NCBI GenBank assembly: GCA_015067945.1
Contig: SVLM01000014.1
Coordinates: 1-45,936 of the forward strand
DNA: 45,936 nt
Direction of reading: 5' to 3'
Origin: Oscillospiraceae bacterium
GTDB lineage: Bacteria; Bacillota; Clostridia; Oscillospirales; Oscillospiraceae
Shown here: piece by piece, positions 1 through 10,287 of the stretch
How the letters are laid out: each line of letters opens with the position of its first letter
Position numbering within the stretch: position 1 is the stretch's first letter
Translations under genes and position numbers: made by a program
Notes under the pieces: model-generated
Told to the model about the DNA's origin: nothing
The model's database searches: none
What the model saw: the letters and a program-made list of their open reading frames with translations, nothing else

Positions 1-32
1 TCTCTCTTGGGAACATTACCTCTTCTGGGCAC
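1..32 (-). CDS. rpsG: 30S ribosomal protein S7, N-terminal fragment
   Basis: The gene is read leftward from a GTG start at 30-32 and leaves the window after about 10 codons. The visible translation, MPRRGNVPKR, is the typical S7 N-terminus. A good ribosome binding site (AAGGAGGG) lies 7 nt upstream, which fixes the start. S7 binds the 3' major domain of 16S rRNA and nucleates assembly of the 30S head. Its place directly after rpsL is the standard str operon order. The identification rests on these few residues plus synteny. Confidence 0.85.
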   Translation of the reverse strand, partial: MPRRGNVPKR

Positions 33-190
33 TTTGCTTCCCTCCTTCATAATATAATGATTTCATCGGTACTCGAAAGTGAGTCTTTCGTTGTGCCTGG
101 CCAGAGGTTTATATATAAAAAACCATCGTGGCAAGGCGAAGCCTTGCGAAAGGGCTTGGAAACAGTCAATTTTTTGGGCTTGGCGGAAGA
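33..190 (-). other. rpsL-rpsG intergenic spacer with a small hairpin
   Basis: About 160 nt separate rpsL from rpsG, longer than usual for this pair. On the transcribed strand it holds a 7-bp stem (GCAAGGC, loop GAA, GCCTTGC at 131-147) followed 8 nt later by a run of T, and then an AT-rich stretch reading towards rpsG. It could be a weak terminator, an mRNA processing site or part of a secondary promoter. No S7 binding site can be claimed from sequence alone. Confidence 0.4.
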
Positions 191-616
191 TTACTTCTTG
201 CCGGCCTTGGGACGCTTTGCACCGTACTTGGAGCGGGACTGCATCCGACCCTGCACGCCCTGAGTATCCAGAGTGCCGCGGATGATGTGGTAACGAACAC
301 CGGGCAGGTCCTTGACACGGCCGCCGCGGATCAGAACCACGGAGTGCTCCTGCAGGTTATGGCCGACACCGGGGATATAAGCGGAAACTTCCATACCGTT
401 GGTCAGACGCACACGGGCGATCTTACGCAGTGCGGAGTTAGGCTTCTTGGGGGTGGTGGTACGAACAGCGGTGCACACGCCACGCTTCTGGGGGGAAGGC
501 AGGCTGGTAGCCTTGTTCTCCAGGGTGTTCAGACCTCTCTGCAGAGCGGGGGCAGTGGACTTGTAGGTAGCCTGCTTACGGCCATTCTTAACGAGCTGAT
601 TAAAAGTAGGCATCAA
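191..616 (-). CDS. rpsL: 30S ribosomal protein S12
   Basis: S12 (141 aa, normal length) sits at the decoding centre and affects translational accuracy. Family signatures are clear: the N-terminal [13 protein letters not shown], the [15 protein letters not shown] segment that contains the lysine commonly changed in streptomycin resistance (here the wild-type lysine), and a basic tail ending KRPKAGKK. The ribosome binding site AAAGGAG lies just upstream of the ATG. It follows the L7Ae-type gene with a 63-nt gap and precedes rpsG, so it is probably transcribed from the promoter at 972-999. Nothing looks abnormal. Confidence 0.98.
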   Translation of the reverse strand: MMPTFNQLVKNGRKQATYKSTAPALQRGLNTLENKATSLPSPQKRGVCTAVRTTTPKKPNSALRKIARVRLTNGMEVSAYIPGVGHNLQEHSVVLIRGGRVKDLPGVRYHIIRGTLDTQGVQGRMQSRSKYGAKRPKAGKK

Positions 617-679
617 TATTCTCCTTTCTTTCGTTCTCGCCTTTCGGCGGTATATATTCCACGGGATTTCCCGATAGAA

Positions 680-961
680 TCAAGCAATCACTGCGGCAGC
701 TGCCGCACCTACGTCGATTCCGCAGGCATGACCAAGCTCCGTCATAGACGGGACCCAGGTACATTCAACTTGATGTTGGAGGCACAGAGCCTCAATGGGT
801 TCGGTAAGGGCAGGATCGGCATTTTCTGCAAGGAAAACACGGCTTGCTTTGCCGTTTAGCAGGGCTTTTTTGAGCTGTTTTGCTCCAACCACTGTCTTGC
901 AACCCTGTAACTGAGCCAGGGCATCGACCTCTGCACACTTTCTACTTTTTTGCATGTCCAT
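680..961 (-). CDS. L7Ae/L30e-type ribosomal protein (YbxF/RplGB-like)
   Basis: This is a small RNA-binding protein of the L7Ae fold. In Firmicutes the family (B. subtilis YbxF/RplGB) sits between rpoC and rpsL and binds kink-turn RNA. The core has the expected VVGAKQLKKALLNGKASRVF and a C-terminal ACGIDVGAAAAAV segment. The start is placed at the ATG at 961 (next option 955): upstream ATGs lie inside the -10 box of a strong promoter (972-999), so the mRNA would begin only a few bases before the start. No Shine-Dalgarno is visible, so translation may be leaderless. In related genomes this gene is normally read through from rpoC; here a 1.7-kb cassette intervenes. Confidence 0.85.
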   Translation of the reverse strand: MDMQKSRKCAEVDALAQLQGCKTVVGAKQLKKALLNGKASRVFLAENADPALTEPIEALCLQHQVECTWVPSMTELGHACGIDVGAAAAAVIA

Positions 962-971
962 ACAGCATATT

Positions 972-999
972 ATTATACGCATATTTTCGGAAATGTCAA
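972..999 (-). promoter_or_regulatory. Promoter for the L7Ae-rpsL-rpsG genes
   Basis: On the minus strand a TTGACA box (994-999) and a perfect TATAAT box (972-977) are separated by 16 bp. The predicted transcription start is near 965, about 4 nt before the L7Ae start codon. The promoter would give the str genes independence from rpoC, needed because an opposite-strand cassette and a bidirectional terminator lie between them. Confidence 0.75.
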
Positions 1000-1166
1000 C
1001 AAATTTTGTAAAAAATATTTGTATATTTGGTTACTCCCTCCCCTGCTGACACTTGTTTTTCTCAGGTGCGACAAACGACCTTGCGTACAAAAATAAACCT
1101 ATCTGTTATCTGTCCATTTTTGAGAAATACTCGTCTTTTGTGGGTGATATATCTTTTCTTTTGATG

Positions 1167-1194
1167 TTGACAACCTTTCATTATATGGTATACT
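1167..1194 (+). promoter_or_regulatory. Promoter of the plus-strand cassette
   Basis: TTGACA (1167-1172), 16-bp spacer and TATACT (1189-1194) on the plus strand. The predicted start is near 1201, about 20 nt before the ribosome binding site of the first small ORF. It is the only strong plus-strand promoter seen ahead of the cassette. Confidence 0.7.
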
Positions 1195-1240
1195 GAAATT
1201 ACAAGAAGGTAATTCATTCTGGCAAGGAGGTTTTACTGTC

Positions 1241-1336
1241 ATGTATATCATTGGCTTCAATAACAGCGGTTTATTAAGTGATGTGCGTGATCTCCTTGTA
1301 TATAAAGTGAGGTATAATCTTCTCTTCATTTCTTAG
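1241..1336 (+). CDS. Small ORF (31 aa), possible leader peptide
   Basis: This 31-codon frame starts MYIIGFNNSG, has a strong ribosome binding site (AAGGAGG, 11 nt before the ATG), and follows a clear promoter by 47 nt. Its stop codon abuts a terminator-type hairpin (1337-1376). Promoter, RBS, short ORF and terminator resemble a leader peptide/attenuator, or a stand-alone small hydrophobic peptide. I recognise no homologue. The well-formed signals argue against chance, but coding is not proven. Confidence 0.5.
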   Translation: MYIIGFNNSGLLSDVRDLLVYKVRYNLLFIS

Positions 1337-1376
1337 ACGCATGAACCGCTGATTCGAACGGTTTATGCGTTTTTTG
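1337..1376 (+). terminator. Terminator-type hairpin after the 31-aa ORF
   Basis: A 12-bp stem (ACGCATGAACCG / CGGTTTATGCGT, one G-U pair) is followed by six T. It starts at the base after the stop codon of the 31-aa ORF and lies upstream of the next small ORF and the lipoprotein gene. It could act as an attenuator for those genes, since no second strong promoter is obvious downstream. Confidence 0.75.
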
Positions 1377-1436
1377 TTTCCAGACAAAGCTCGTTCGTTC
1401 AACTTTGTTCTATGCTAAGGAGGCAAAATATGAAGC

Positions 1437-1673
1437 ATGCGTTATTCTCTCGTTCGAAATCTTGTGCAATCTACTTATGATAAGGGAGCTCATTTTGTAT
1501 TGGGAACATTAGAGAGCATTCCTGTTAATGAAGCGTACAGTTTCTTGCTTGCTTTCTTGGAATACTGCTCAACGAAGAACATTTACGATTGCATAAGTTC
1601 CATTCTTGGCGATGACCCGCTTTTCGAGGCATACTACATAGGCGATTCTAGACAGTTTCTCAATGTTGGATAA
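1437..1673 (+). CDS. Small hypothetical protein (78 aa)
   Basis: A 78-aa protein of unrecognised family, starting MRYSLVRNLVQ, probably soluble, rich in aromatic and acidic residues. The AAGGAGG at 1417-1423 is 13 nt before this ATG, which is long. The same site is ideally spaced (6 nt) from an ATG at 1430 in another frame that encodes only 16 codons and overlaps this start. The gene may therefore be translated by coupling to that short peptide, or be frameshifted at its beginning. It lies 38 nt ahead of the lipoprotein gene, so the two are likely co-transcribed. No function is proposed. Confidence 0.5.
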   Translation: MRYSLVRNLVQSTYDKGAHFVLGTLESIPVNEAYSFLLAFLEYCSTKNIYDCISSILGDDPLFEAYYIGDSRQFLNVG

Positions 1674-1711
1674 AACATCGGAATCTACATTTTTGATAGG
1701 AGGAAAATAAA

Positions 1712-2692
1712 ATGCTGAAAAAGATGTTTACGATTCTATTATTCGTTTTAAGTATTTCCATTTTGTGTGGTTGTTCAGACGAATGCTGCTATTGCAAGCA
1801 AATACCCGCCTCGGTTGAAGTCGTGCGTTATCCAGTGTATGGAGAAACCGACGATGAAGATTACGCAAAATATTATAATTCCGGCCTATCGCATCCAGAT
1901 CAACAGGTAATTACGGACACAGAATTGATAGACACCTCCCGGGAAGTAACGGTGAATGGAAAGAAGTATTTGGCATCATATAATGCCAGCCAAATATATT
2001 CATATTCGAATGAGGTTTTCGATTTTCTTAATCTCAGGAACTATGATGAATATGTTGTTGACGGAAAAATGGACCTGCAAGTGTTTAAAGAAACAGGCTT
2101 TATCAAGAAGCTATATATCTACAATAATGAACTTGCGGATGCAGCACCCATTGTGTCAGATTTCTCAGAAGCCGGGTTGAAAAACACCGCTATCATGGTG
2201 CTGACAGATTTATACGGCTCAAGCATCTCTGATTATTTGGAAACCTATTATCAATTTGAATATGCTAAGTTGATAGAATATGCAAACGCCGAACAGAATC
2301 GATATGTTGTGTGTTATCGAGCGTATTTGAATCAGATCCCTACCGATGATGTGGTATATATTCAGTTCTCATTAGACGGTGCTCTAATGAGTGTATCTGC
2401 CCAACGGTATCTTCAATACTTTTGTGTAGATCTGGCATCTTTGGTGGATATTAGTGTATTAGATGCCACATTTACGACTGCCCTGACTGAGTTCGGCTAT
2501 ACCAGTTTCAGCTTAAGAGACAAAGAACCGCCATGCTATTATACGGCGAATGCGGCAGGAGAGCTGTATTATGTGACAGAATGGAACGCATGCAAAATGT
2601 CTGCAGACGGTACTGGTGTAACCCATGTTGAGGTGTTGGCGCTGAGTGCACAATCCTATTACGCGCCCCTGCCAGATTTTCCGGTAAAATAA
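1712..2692 (+). CDS. Predicted lipoprotein of unknown family (326 aa)
   Basis: An exported, membrane-anchored protein: basic N-terminus (MLKKM), hydrophobic core at residues 7-17 and a lipobox (LCGC) with the modified Cys near residue 21, followed by more Cys (SDECCYC). The mature part is acidic and Tyr-rich, with no motif I recognise. A ribosome binding site (AGGAGG) precedes the ATG. The gene is AT-rich and runs against the flanking rpoC and str genes, suggesting acquisition by insertion. It ends at a bidirectional terminator shared with rpoC. Export is well supported; function is unknown. Confidence 0.8.
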   Translation: MLKKMFTILLFVLSISILCGCSDECCYCKQIPASVEVVRYPVYGETDDEDYAKYYNSGLSHPDQQVITDTELIDTSREVTVNGKKYLASYNASQIYSYSNEVFDFLNLRNYDEYVVDGKMDLQVFKETGFIKKLYIYNNELADAAPIVSDFSEAGLKNTAIMVLTDLYGSSISDYLETYYQFEYAKLIEYANAEQNRYVVCYRAYLNQIPTDDVVYIQFSLDGALMSVSAQRYLQYFCVDLASLVDISVLDATFTTALTEFGYTSFSLRDKEPPCYYTANAAGELYYVTEWNACKMSADGTGVTHVEVLALSAQSYYAPLPDFPVK

Positions 2693-2741
2693 GGAACATG
2701 TTATGAAGAAACTGCCCCAGTTTGTGCGGACAGTACAAAAC

Positions 2742-2770
2742 GCCCGTCACCGGTATGGTGACGGGCTTAT
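2742..2770. terminator. Bidirectional terminator between the lipoprotein gene and rpoC
   Basis: A 10-bp GC-rich stem (GCCCGTCACC / GGTGACGGGC, loop about 5 nt) has TTATTTTA on its right and, on the other strand, GTTTTG. It sits between the convergent ends of the lipoprotein gene and rpoC and can serve both. On the rpoC side it would separate rpoBC from the L7Ae/str genes. Confidence 0.75.
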
Positions 2771-2778
2771 TTTAGGGA

Positions 2779-5700
2779 TTAGACGGCTTCTTCCTCGGTG
2801 GGTTCCTCGGTAGAACGGGGCTCAGGAGACTTGCCGGGCTCAAAATCCCGGTAGGCCATCAAGCCGGAACCGGCAGGAATCAACTTACCGATCAGCACGT
2901 TCTCTTTCAGACCGACCAGACGGTCGACCTTGCCCTTGATAGCGGCATCGGTCAGAACCTTGGTGGTTTCCTGGAAGGAAGCAGCAGACAGGAAGGAATC
3001 CGTAGCCAGAGCAGCCTTGGTAATACCCAGCAGCATGGTAGTTGCGGTAGCCAGCTGCAGATCAGTTTCGCCGGCGTCGATCCGGGCCTGGACAGCCGCA
3101 TTGGCATCGGCAAACTCGAAAGCGTCGATGACTGTGCCGGTGAGCAGCGGCGTATCGCCGGGCTCCTCAACACGCACCTTACGCATCATCTGACGAATGA
3201 TAACCTCAATGTGCTTATCGTTGATCTCAACGCCCTGCTGACGGTACACAGCCTGGACAGACTGGACCAGATAATCCTGAACAGCTTCCACGCCGGAGAT
3301 CCGCAGAACATCCTGGGGATACAGAGCACCATCGGTGATGGGCTCGCCCTTCAGCACGGTCTTGCCGTTCTGAACCTTCAGACCCACAGAGTAAGGCACC
3401 TGATAGACCTTGACCTCACCGTCCTCAGCAGTAACAGTGATGTTACGCAGAGCGGTACGGTGGGAATCATCAATGGCGACCATACCGGTAATCTCGGAGA
3501 TCTGTGCCATCTTCTTGGGACGGCGGGCCTCGAACAGTTCTTCAACTCTGGGCAGACCCTGGGTGATATCGTCACCCGCAACTCCGCCGGAGTGGAAGGT
3601 ACGCATGGTCAGCTGAGTACCGGGCTCACCGATGGACTGAGCTGCGATAACACCGACAGCCTCACCCAGGTCAACCTCTCTGGAGGTGGCCAGATTCATG
3701 CCGTAGCACTTTGCACAGACACCCACACGGGCACGGCAGCCCAGAATGGTACGGATATAGATCTTCTCAATGCCCGCATCCTCGAACTTCTGGGCATCCT
3801 CAGGCATCATCATGACATCCTTGGAGTGCAGCAGCTCACCGGTAACGGGGTGCAGCACATCGTTGACCGGGTAACGGCCACGGATACGGTTGCCGAAGCT
3901 GTCGATGACATCGCCGTTCTGCTCCACTGCACCGACCCAAATACCGTTGGTAGTGCCGCAGTTATGCTCACGGATGATCACATCCTGAGAAACGTCGACC
4001 ATACGACGGGTCAGATAACCGGAGTCAGCGGTACGCAGAGCCGTATCGGTCATGCCCTTACGTGCACCTCTGGAGGAAATGAAGTACTCCAGAACACTCA
4101 GGCCTTCACGGAAGTTTGCCTTAACGGGGATCTCGATGGTACGGCCGGCGGTATCGGCCATCAGGCCACGCATACCGGCCAGCTGACGGATCTGAGCCAT
4201 GCTACCACGAGCACCGGAGTCAGCCATCATATAGATGGGGTTGAACTCATCCAGATTGCCGGACAGTGCACTGGTAACATCCGCGGTGGTCTTTTCCCAC
4301 TGCTCGACAACCAGGCGGTAACGCTCTTCGTTGGTAATATAGCCCTGGCGATAATAGTTTTCAATCTCCAGAACCTTACCTTCAGCATCGCGGACCAGCT
4401 GGTACTTGATCTCGGGAACCACCATATCCGCAATGGAAACAGAAATGGCACCCTTGGTGGAGTACTTGTAGCCCAGTGCCTTGATGCGGTCCAGCATCTC
4501 GGTGGCGATGGTGAAGCCGTGGCGGCGGATACACTTGTCAATGATCTTGCCCAGCTTCTTCTTGTCGACCAGGAAGTCCACTTCCAAATCGAAAGCGTGT
4601 GCCGGATCGTTGCGATCCACGAAGCCCAGATCCTGAGGAATGGGCTCGTTGTAGATCAGACGGCCAACAGTGGCGTTGATCAGACGGTACTGCATTTCAC
4701 CGTCCACTTCCTTGCCGTAACGGACACGGATGGGAGCGTGCAGGCCGATGGAGCCGTCTGCATAAGCAGCGATTGCCTCATCCACGCTGGAGTAGCTGTG
4801 CACGGGCACGAACTGTGCCTGCAGCTTGCCCTCAGCCTTGGCCTTCTTATTGGCAGCCAGGAACTCGTCGGCATCCACTACCTGACCTGCGGTCAGCTCG
4901 GTTTCGCCGGCACTGGATACGAACACTTCCTCAGCACCCTTCTCTGCCTTGCCAAGTCTGGTATAGGTCAGATAGTAGGCACCCAGAATCATATCCTGAG
5001 TAGGAACAGTAACGGGCTTGCCGTCCTGAGGACGCAGCAGGTTGTTGGCAGACAGCATCAGCAGTCTTGCCTCGGCCTGAGCCTCAGCGGACAGAGGAAC
5101 GTGGATAGCCATCTGGTCACCGTCGAAGTCAGCGTTAAATGCGGTACAGCACAGGGGGTGCAGCTTCAGTGCACGACCCTCGACCAGGATGGGTTCAAAG
5201 GCCTGAATGCCCAGACGGTGCAGGGTAGGTGCACGGTTCAGCATAACAGGACGATCCTTGATGATCTCGTCCAGAGCATCCCAAACCTCGGTCTTGCCCT
5301 TATCGATCATCTTCTTGGCGGACTTGATGTTGTTGGCCAGGCCGTCAGACACCAGCTTCTTCATCACGAAGGGCCGGAACAGCTCGATGGCCATTTCCTT
5401 CGGCACGCCGCACTGATACAGCTTCAGCTCGGGGCCGACGACGATAACGCTACGGCCGGAGTAGTCAACACGCTTACCCAGCAGGTTCTGACGGAAGCGG
5501 CCCTGCTTACCCTTGAGCATATCGCTCAGAGACTTCAGTGCACGGTTGTTGGCACCGGTAACGGCACGGCCGCGACGGCCATTGTCGATCAGTGCGTCCA
5601 CAGCCTCCTGCAGCATCCGCTTTTCGTTGCGGACGATGATGTCAGGGGCGTTCAGCTGAATCAGTCTCTTCAGACGGTTGTTACGGTTGATCACGCGGCG

Positions 5701-6471
5701 GTACAGATCGTTCAGGTCGGAGGTGGCGAAACGGCCGCCGTCCAGCTGAATCATGGGACGGATATCCGGAGGAATGACCGGCAGCACATCCATGATCATC
5801 CAGCTGGGCTTGTTGCCGGATTCCCGGAAAGCCTCAACCACTTCCAAACGCTTCACAAGACGCAGCTTCTTCTGAGAAGAGGCTGTCTTCAGCTCCTCAC
5901 GGAGCTGGGTGGACAGAGCATCCAGGTCGATCTGCTCCAGCAGTTCCTTAACTGCCTCGGCACCCATGCCGGCCTTGAAGTCGTCCTCATACTTTTCGCG
6001 CATATCCCGATATTCCTTCTCGGTCAGCACCTGATTCAGAGAAAGGGGTGCATCACCGGGATCGGTAACGATATATGCAGCGAAATACAGAACCTTCTCC
6101 AGAATCTTGGGACTGATATCCAGAATCAGACCCATACGGGAAGGAATACCCTTGAAGTACCAGATATGGCTGCAGGGAGCGGCCAGCTCGATGTGGCCCA
6201 TACGCTCACGGCGAACCTTTGCACGGGTAACTTCAACACCGCAACGGTCACAGACCTTGCCCTTGTACTTGATCTTCTTATACTTGCCGCAGTGGCACTC
6301 CCAGTCCTTCTGGGGTCCAAAGATCTTTTCGCAGTACAGGCCGTCCCGTTCGGGCTTCAGGGTGCGGTAATTGATCGTCTCCGGCTTCTTAACCTCGCCG
6401 AAGGACCACTGCCGGATCATCTCCGGCGATGCAATGCCAATTTTAATGGCATCAAAAGTAGCATCTGCCAT
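2779..6471 (-). CDS. rpoC: DNA-directed RNA polymerase subunit beta'
   Basis: The catalytic large subunit of RNA polymerase, 1230 aa, normal for Firmicutes. The N-terminal zinc ribbon has Cys at residues 59, 61, 74 and 77. The Mg-binding NADFDGD motif has its three Asp at 448, 450 and 452. A second Cys cluster ([11 protein letters not shown]) and the trigger-loop region with [19 protein letters not shown] are intact. The acidic tail ends EEPTEEEAV. The start is fixed by AAGGAGG 6 nt upstream, in the 11-nt gap after rpoB, so it is co-transcribed with rpoB. Confidence 0.99.
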   Translation of the reverse strand: MADATFDAIKIGIASPEMIRQWSFGEVKKPETINYRTLKPERDGLYCEKIFGPQKDWECHCGKYKKIKYKGKVCDRCGVEVTRAKVRRERMGHIELAAPCSHIWYFKGIPSRMGLILDISPKILEKVLYFAAYIVTDPGDAPLSLNQVLTEKEYRDMREKYEDDFKAGMGAEAVKELLEQIDLDALSTQLREELKTASSQKKLRLVKRLEVVEAFRESGNKPSWMIMDVLPVIPPDIRPMIQLDGGRFATSDLNDLYRRVINRNNRLKRLIQLNAPDIIVRNEKRMLQEAVDALIDNGRRGRAVTGANNRALKSLSDMLKGKQGRFRQNLLGKRVDYSGRSVIVVGPELKLYQCGVPKEMAIELFRPFVMKKLVSDGLANNIKSAKKMIDKGKTEVWDALDEIIKDRPVMLNRAPTLHRLGIQAFEPILVEGRALKLHPLCCTAFNADFDGDQMAIHVPLSAEAQAEARLLMLSANNLLRPQDGKPVTVPTQDMILGAYYLTYTRLGKAEKGAEEVFVSSAGETELTAGQVVDADEFLAANKKAKAEGKLQAQFVPVHSYSSVDEAIAAYADGSIGLHAPIRVRYGKEVDGEMQYRLINATVGRLIYNEPIPQDLGFVDRNDPAHAFDLEVDFLVDKKKLGKIIDKCIRRHGFTIATEMLDRIKALGYKYSTKGAISVSIADMVVPEIKYQLVRDAEGKVLEIENYYRQGYITNEERYRLVVEQWEKTTADVTSALSGNLDEFNPIYMMADSGARGSMAQIRQLAGMRGLMADTAGRTIEIPVKANFREGLSVLEYFISSRGARKGMTDTALRTADSGYLTRRMVDVSQDVIIREHNCGTTNGIWVGAVEQNGDVIDSFGNRIRGRYPVNDVLHPVTGELLHSKDVMMMPEDAQKFEDAGIEKIYIRTILGCRARVGVCAKCYGMNLATSREVDLGEAVGVIAAQSIGEPGTQLTMRTFHSGGVAGDDITQGLPRVEELFEARRPKKMAQISEITGMVAIDDSHRTALRNITVTAEDGEVKVYQVPYSVGLKVQNGKTVLKGEPITDGALYPQDVLRISGVEAVQDYLVQSVQAVYRQQGVEINDKHIEVIIRQMMRKVRVEEPGDTPLLTGTVIDAFEFADANAAVQARIDAGETDLQLATATTMLLGITKAALATDSFLSAASFQETTKVLTDAAIKGKVDRLVGLKENVLIGKLIPAGSGLMAYRDFEPGKSPEPRSTEEPTEEEAV

Positions 6472-6482
6472 ACTGCACCTCC

Positions 6483-9400
6483 TTAATCTTCAAACGTGTC
6501 AGCATCGTCTTCACCGGTGCCGAACACATCCATAATATCTTCCGGGCTGTCCTCGTCGATGACGAAACCGGCATCCAGCACTTCATCAGCACTGCCAACC
6601 ACCAGCTCACTGTGGGGCATGGTGTAGCCGATCTCTTCCTCTTCTTCCTCGTCCTTCAGCTCGATCTCGTTGCCCATTTCATCCAGAACACGAACATCCA
6701 AGCACAGAGCCTGCAGTTCCTTGACCAGAACCTTGAAGGATTCGGGAACACCGGGCTTGGGAATATTGGCACCCTTAACGATTGCCTCGTAGGTCTTGAC
6801 ACGACCGGTAACATCGTCGGACTTGACGGTGAGGATCTCCTGCAGGGTGTATGCGGCACCGTAGGCTTCCAGAGCCCAGACTTCCATTTCACCGAAACGC
6901 TGACCGCCAAACTGAGCCTTACCGCCCAGAGGCTGCTGGGTAACCAGTGCGTAAGGACCGGTGGAACGGGCGTGGATCTTATCGTCGACCAGATGGTGCA
7001 GCTTCAGATAGTAGGGATAACCAACGGTAACCAGGTTATCGAAGGGTTCGCCGGTGCGGCCATCATACAGAACGGTCTTGCCGTCCTCACGCAGACCAGC
7101 CAGCTTCAGGGTATCGCGGATATCCTTCTCGTTGGCACCGTCGAACACGGGGGTAGCAACCTTCCAACCCAGAGCCTTGGCGGCGTAACCCAGGTGGACT
7201 TCCAGAACCTGACCGATGTTCATACGGGAAGGCACGCCCAGGGGGTTCAGAACCACATCCAGGGGGGTGCCATCAGGCAGGAAGGGCATATCTTCCTCCG
7301 GCAGAACACGGGAAACAACGCCCTTGTTGCCGTGACGGCCGGCCATCTTATCGCCCACGGAGATCTTTCTCTTCTGTGCGATGTAGACACGGACGGACTT
7401 GGTAACACCGGGAGCCAGTTCATCAGAATTTTCCTTGGTAAAGACCTTGACATCCACAACGATGCCGCTTTCGCCGTGAGGCACCTTCAAAGAGGTATCG
7501 CGGACTTCTCTTGCCTTCTCGCCAAAGATGGCCCGGAGCAGACGCTCCTCGGGGGTCAGCTCGGTCTCGCCCTTGGGGGTAACCTTACCGACCAGGTAGT
7601 CGCCGGAATGGACCTCAGCACCGATGCGGATAATGCCGTTCTCGTCCAGATCCTTCAGGGTGTCCTCACCAACGTTGGGAATATCACGGGTGATTTCCTC
7701 GGGTCCCAGCTTGGTATCCCGGGCCTCGGTCTCGTGCTCCTCAATGTGGATAGAGGTAAAGACGTCTTCCTTCACCAGACGCTCGTTCAGCAGAATGGCG
7801 TCCTCGTAGTTGTAGCCTTCCCAGGTAACGAAGCCAATGAGCACGTTCTTACCCAGAGCGATTTCGCCGCCGGAGCAGGAAGGACCGTCAGCAATGATCT
7901 GCTCGGTCTCCACATGCTCGCCAACCTCCACGATGGGACGCTGGTTGATGCAGGTGCCGGCATTGCTGCGGGCAAACTTGGTCAGATGGCAGATCTCGGT
8001 CTCGCCATCGTCGTAACCCAGGGAGATCTCGGTAGCGGACACAGCAGTGACGGTACCGGGCTTCTTGGCCTTCAGGCAGACCTCGGAGTCCACAGCGGCC
8101 TTATGCTCAATACCGGTAGCGACCACGGGAGGCTCGGTAGTCAGCAGAGGCACAGCCTGACGCTGCATGTTCGCACCCATCAAAGCACGGTTTGCGTCGT
8201 CGTTCTGCAGGAAGGGAATGAAAGAGGTTGCGATGGAGATCATCATTCTGGGAGAAACGTCGATATAATCGATCATGTTCCGGTCCACTGCGATGATCTC
8301 ACTGCGGTGACGGCAGGTAATACGGGCATTTGCCAGACAGCCGTTCTCGTCCAGAGGCTCATTGGCCTGACCGATATAGAAATCGTCTTCCACGTCGGCG
8401 GTCATGTACTCCACAGTTTCGGTAACGAAGCCGGTAGCCTTGTCCACCTTGCGGTAGGGAGCCTCCACAAAGCCATACTCGTTGATCTTTGCGAAGGTAG
8501 CCAGGTAGTTGATCAGACCGATGTTGGGACCTTCGGGGGTCTCGATGGGGCACATACGGCCATAGTGGGTGTAGTGAATATCACGAACGTCGAAGGATGC
8601 ACGCTCACGGCTCAGACCGCCGGGGCCCAGTGCGGACAGACGACGCTTGTGGGTCAGCTCGGCCAGGGGGTTATTCTGGTCCATGAACTGGCTCAGGGGG
8701 CTGGAGCCGAAGAACTCCTTGATCACGGCGGTGACGGGACGGATATTGATCAGGCTCTGGGGCGTAACAGCGTCCAGATCCTGCACGGTCATACGCTCGC
8801 GGATCACGCGATCCAGACGGCTGAAGCCGATGCGGAACTGGTTCTGCAGCAGCTCACCGACACAACGCAGGCGGCGGTTGCCCAGATGGTCGATATCGTC
8901 AGCAACGCCGATACCCATGGCAACGCAGTTCAGATAGTTGATGGAGGCCATGATATCATCCACAGTGATATGGTTGGGGATCAGATCGTCATAACGCTCG
9001 GCAATGGCATCCTTCCAGCCGTCGGCAGGAACGGTCTCCAGCATTTCCTTCAGCACAGGGAAGCTGACCTTCTCACGAATGCCATACTCAGCAGGATCAA
9101 AGTCCACATAGGTGGCCATGCTGACCATGTTGTTGGAGAATACACGAACGTTCTGGTCGCCGACCTTGACAACCGCCTCATTGACGCCCTTGTCGCTGAT
9201 GGTGTGAGCCATTTCGCGGCTGATGATCTCACCGGGCATGACCAGAATCTCGCCGGTCATGGGATCGGCAATGGGCTCAACAGCCTCCTGGCCGGAGATC
9301 CGGTTCCAGATATCGACCTTCTTGTTGAACTTATAACGGCCGACCTTGCTCACATCGTAGCGGTGGGCATCAAACAGCAGGCCCTCCAAGTGTGCGATGG

Positions 9401-10169
9401 CAGTTTCCACCGTAGGAGGCTCACCGGGACGCAGCCGGCGGTAGATCTCCAGCAGAGACTCCTCACGGGTCTTGCAGGGATCCTTTTCCAGAGTGGCCAG
9501 AATCCGCTCGTCCTGACCGAACAGTGCCTTAATCTGCTCGTCAGTCTCCACGCCCAGGGCACGGATCAGGCAGGTAATGGGCAGCTTGCGGTTCTTGTCG
9601 ATGCGAACCCAGAACACATTAGAGTTGTCAGTTTCGTACTCCAGCCAGGCACCGCGGTAAGGAATGACCGTAGCAGTATAGGTATGCTGGTCAGCCTTGT
9701 CCACATCGTGGGTGTAGTACATACCGGGAGAACGGACGATCTGAGAAACGATGACACGCTCCGCACCATTGATCACAAAGGTGCCACCATTGGTCATGAT
9801 GGGGAAATCTCCCATGAAGATCTCCTGCTCCTTGATCTCGTCGGTCTCGGTATTGCGAAGACGTACCCGCACCTTGATGGGCTTTGCATAGGTAGCATCC
9901 CGCTCCTTGCACTCCTCGATGGTATACTTGGGCTTCTCGTCCATGGAGTAATCCAGGAAGCTCAGCTCCAGTTTACCGGAGAAGTCAGTGATTACGCCGA
10001 CATCCTTGAAAACCTCACGCAGGCCTTCCTTCAGGAACCACTCATAGGAATCCTTCTGGATCTTCAGCATGTTGGGGATCTCCAGGATCTCATTGTACTT
10101 TGCGTAGGACTTACGCATGGTCTTGCCGAACTTTACGTCCTTGACCATTTCCATTGCCATATGGATCAT
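6483..10169 (-). CDS. rpoB: DNA-directed RNA polymerase subunit beta
   Basis: The beta subunit, 1228 aa from the chosen start. The start MIHMAMEM at 10169 has a GAAAGAAAGG site just upstream; extending to 10235 would add residues unlike other RpoB N-termini. The rifampicin-binding region is canonical ([21 protein letters not shown]), with wild-type Asp, His and Ser at the usual resistance positions, except that the residue before LSQF is Pro (about residue 491) where many bacteria have Gln. The C-terminus has a long acidic tail. Transcription probably starts near 10329, giving a 160-nt leader. Confidence 0.99.
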   Translation of the reverse strand: MIHMAMEMVKDVKFGKTMRKSYAKYNEILEIPNMLKIQKDSYEWFLKEGLREVFKDVGVITDFSGKLELSFLDYSMDEKPKYTIEECKERDATYAKPIKVRVRLRNTETDEIKEQEIFMGDFPIMTNGGTFVINGAERVIVSQIVRSPGMYYTHDVDKADQHTYTATVIPYRGAWLEYETDNSNVFWVRIDKNRKLPITCLIRALGVETDEQIKALFGQDERILATLEKDPCKTREESLLEIYRRLRPGEPPTVETAIAHLEGLLFDAHRYDVSKVGRYKFNKKVDIWNRISGQEAVEPIADPMTGEILVMPGEIISREMAHTISDKGVNEAVVKVGDQNVRVFSNNMVSMATYVDFDPAEYGIREKVSFPVLKEMLETVPADGWKDAIAERYDDLIPNHITVDDIMASINYLNCVAMGIGVADDIDHLGNRRLRCVGELLQNQFRIGFSRLDRVIRERMTVQDLDAVTPQSLINIRPVTAVIKEFFGSSPLSQFMDQNNPLAELTHKRRLSALGPGGLSRERASFDVRDIHYTHYGRMCPIETPEGPNIGLINYLATFAKINEYGFVEAPYRKVDKATGFVTETVEYMTADVEDDFYIGQANEPLDENGCLANARITCRHRSEIIAVDRNMIDYIDVSPRMMISIATSFIPFLQNDDANRALMGANMQRQAVPLLTTEPPVVATGIEHKAAVDSEVCLKAKKPGTVTAVSATEISLGYDDGETEICHLTKFARSNAGTCINQRPIVEVGEHVETEQIIADGPSCSGGEIALGKNVLIGFVTWEGYNYEDAILLNERLVKEDVFTSIHIEEHETEARDTKLGPEEITRDIPNVGEDTLKDLDENGIIRIGAEVHSGDYLVGKVTPKGETELTPEERLLRAIFGEKAREVRDTSLKVPHGESGIVVDVKVFTKENSDELAPGVTKSVRVYIAQKRKISVGDKMAGRHGNKGVVSRVLPEEDMPFLPDGTPLDVVLNPLGVPSRMNIGQVLEVHLGYAAKALGWKVATPVFDGANEKDIRDTLKLAGLREDGKTVLYDGRTGEPFDNLVTVGYPYYLKLHHLVDDKIHARSTGPYALVTQQPLGGKAQFGGQRFGEMEVWALEAYGAAYTLQEILTVKSDDVTGRVKTYEAIVKGANIPKPGVPESFKVLVKELQALCLDVRVLDEMGNEIELKDEEEEEEIGYTMPHSELVVGSADEVLDAGFVIDEDSPEDIMDVFGTGEDDADTFED

Positions 10170-10252
10170 CACAGCCTTTCTTTCGAATTGTGTGTTTTGC
10201 ACTGAAATAAATGATACGCACGGTGCAGTTGTCAATATTGCAAATTGCCTGC

Positions 10253-10281
10253 TTGACAGCCGCCCATATCTGTGATATTAT
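10253..10281 (+). promoter_or_regulatory. Plus-strand promoter opposing rpoB
   Basis: TTGACA (10253-10258), 17-bp spacer, TATTAT (10276-10281): one mismatch to consensus overall. The predicted start is near 10288. It points away from rpoB into a region with no plus-strand protein gene, ending at a plus-strand terminator at 10382-10414, so it probably makes a short RNA. Confidence 0.7.
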
Positions 10282-10287
10282 GACCTC

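Noticed and set aside
1099..1329. 76-codon minus-strand frame in the inserted cassette
   Set aside because: Overlaps the plus-strand promoter and small ORF, has no ribosome binding site and odd composition.
2703..2813. 36-codon plus-strand frame following the lipoprotein, with an AAGGA nearby
   Set aside because: It runs through the bidirectional terminator into the rpoC end, so chance is more likely.
3211..6486. A 1091-codon open frame on the plus strand opposite rpoC
   Set aside because: It mirrors rpoC almost exactly and reflects its codon bias; no ribosome binding site or protein-like domain.
6612..10205. A 1197-codon open frame on the plus strand opposite rpoB
   Set aside because: Antisense shadow of rpoB for the same reason; composition is unlike a protein family.
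10170..10235. Longer N-terminus for RpoB
   Set aside because: The extension has no family resemblance; the start at 10169 has a suitable ribosome binding site.
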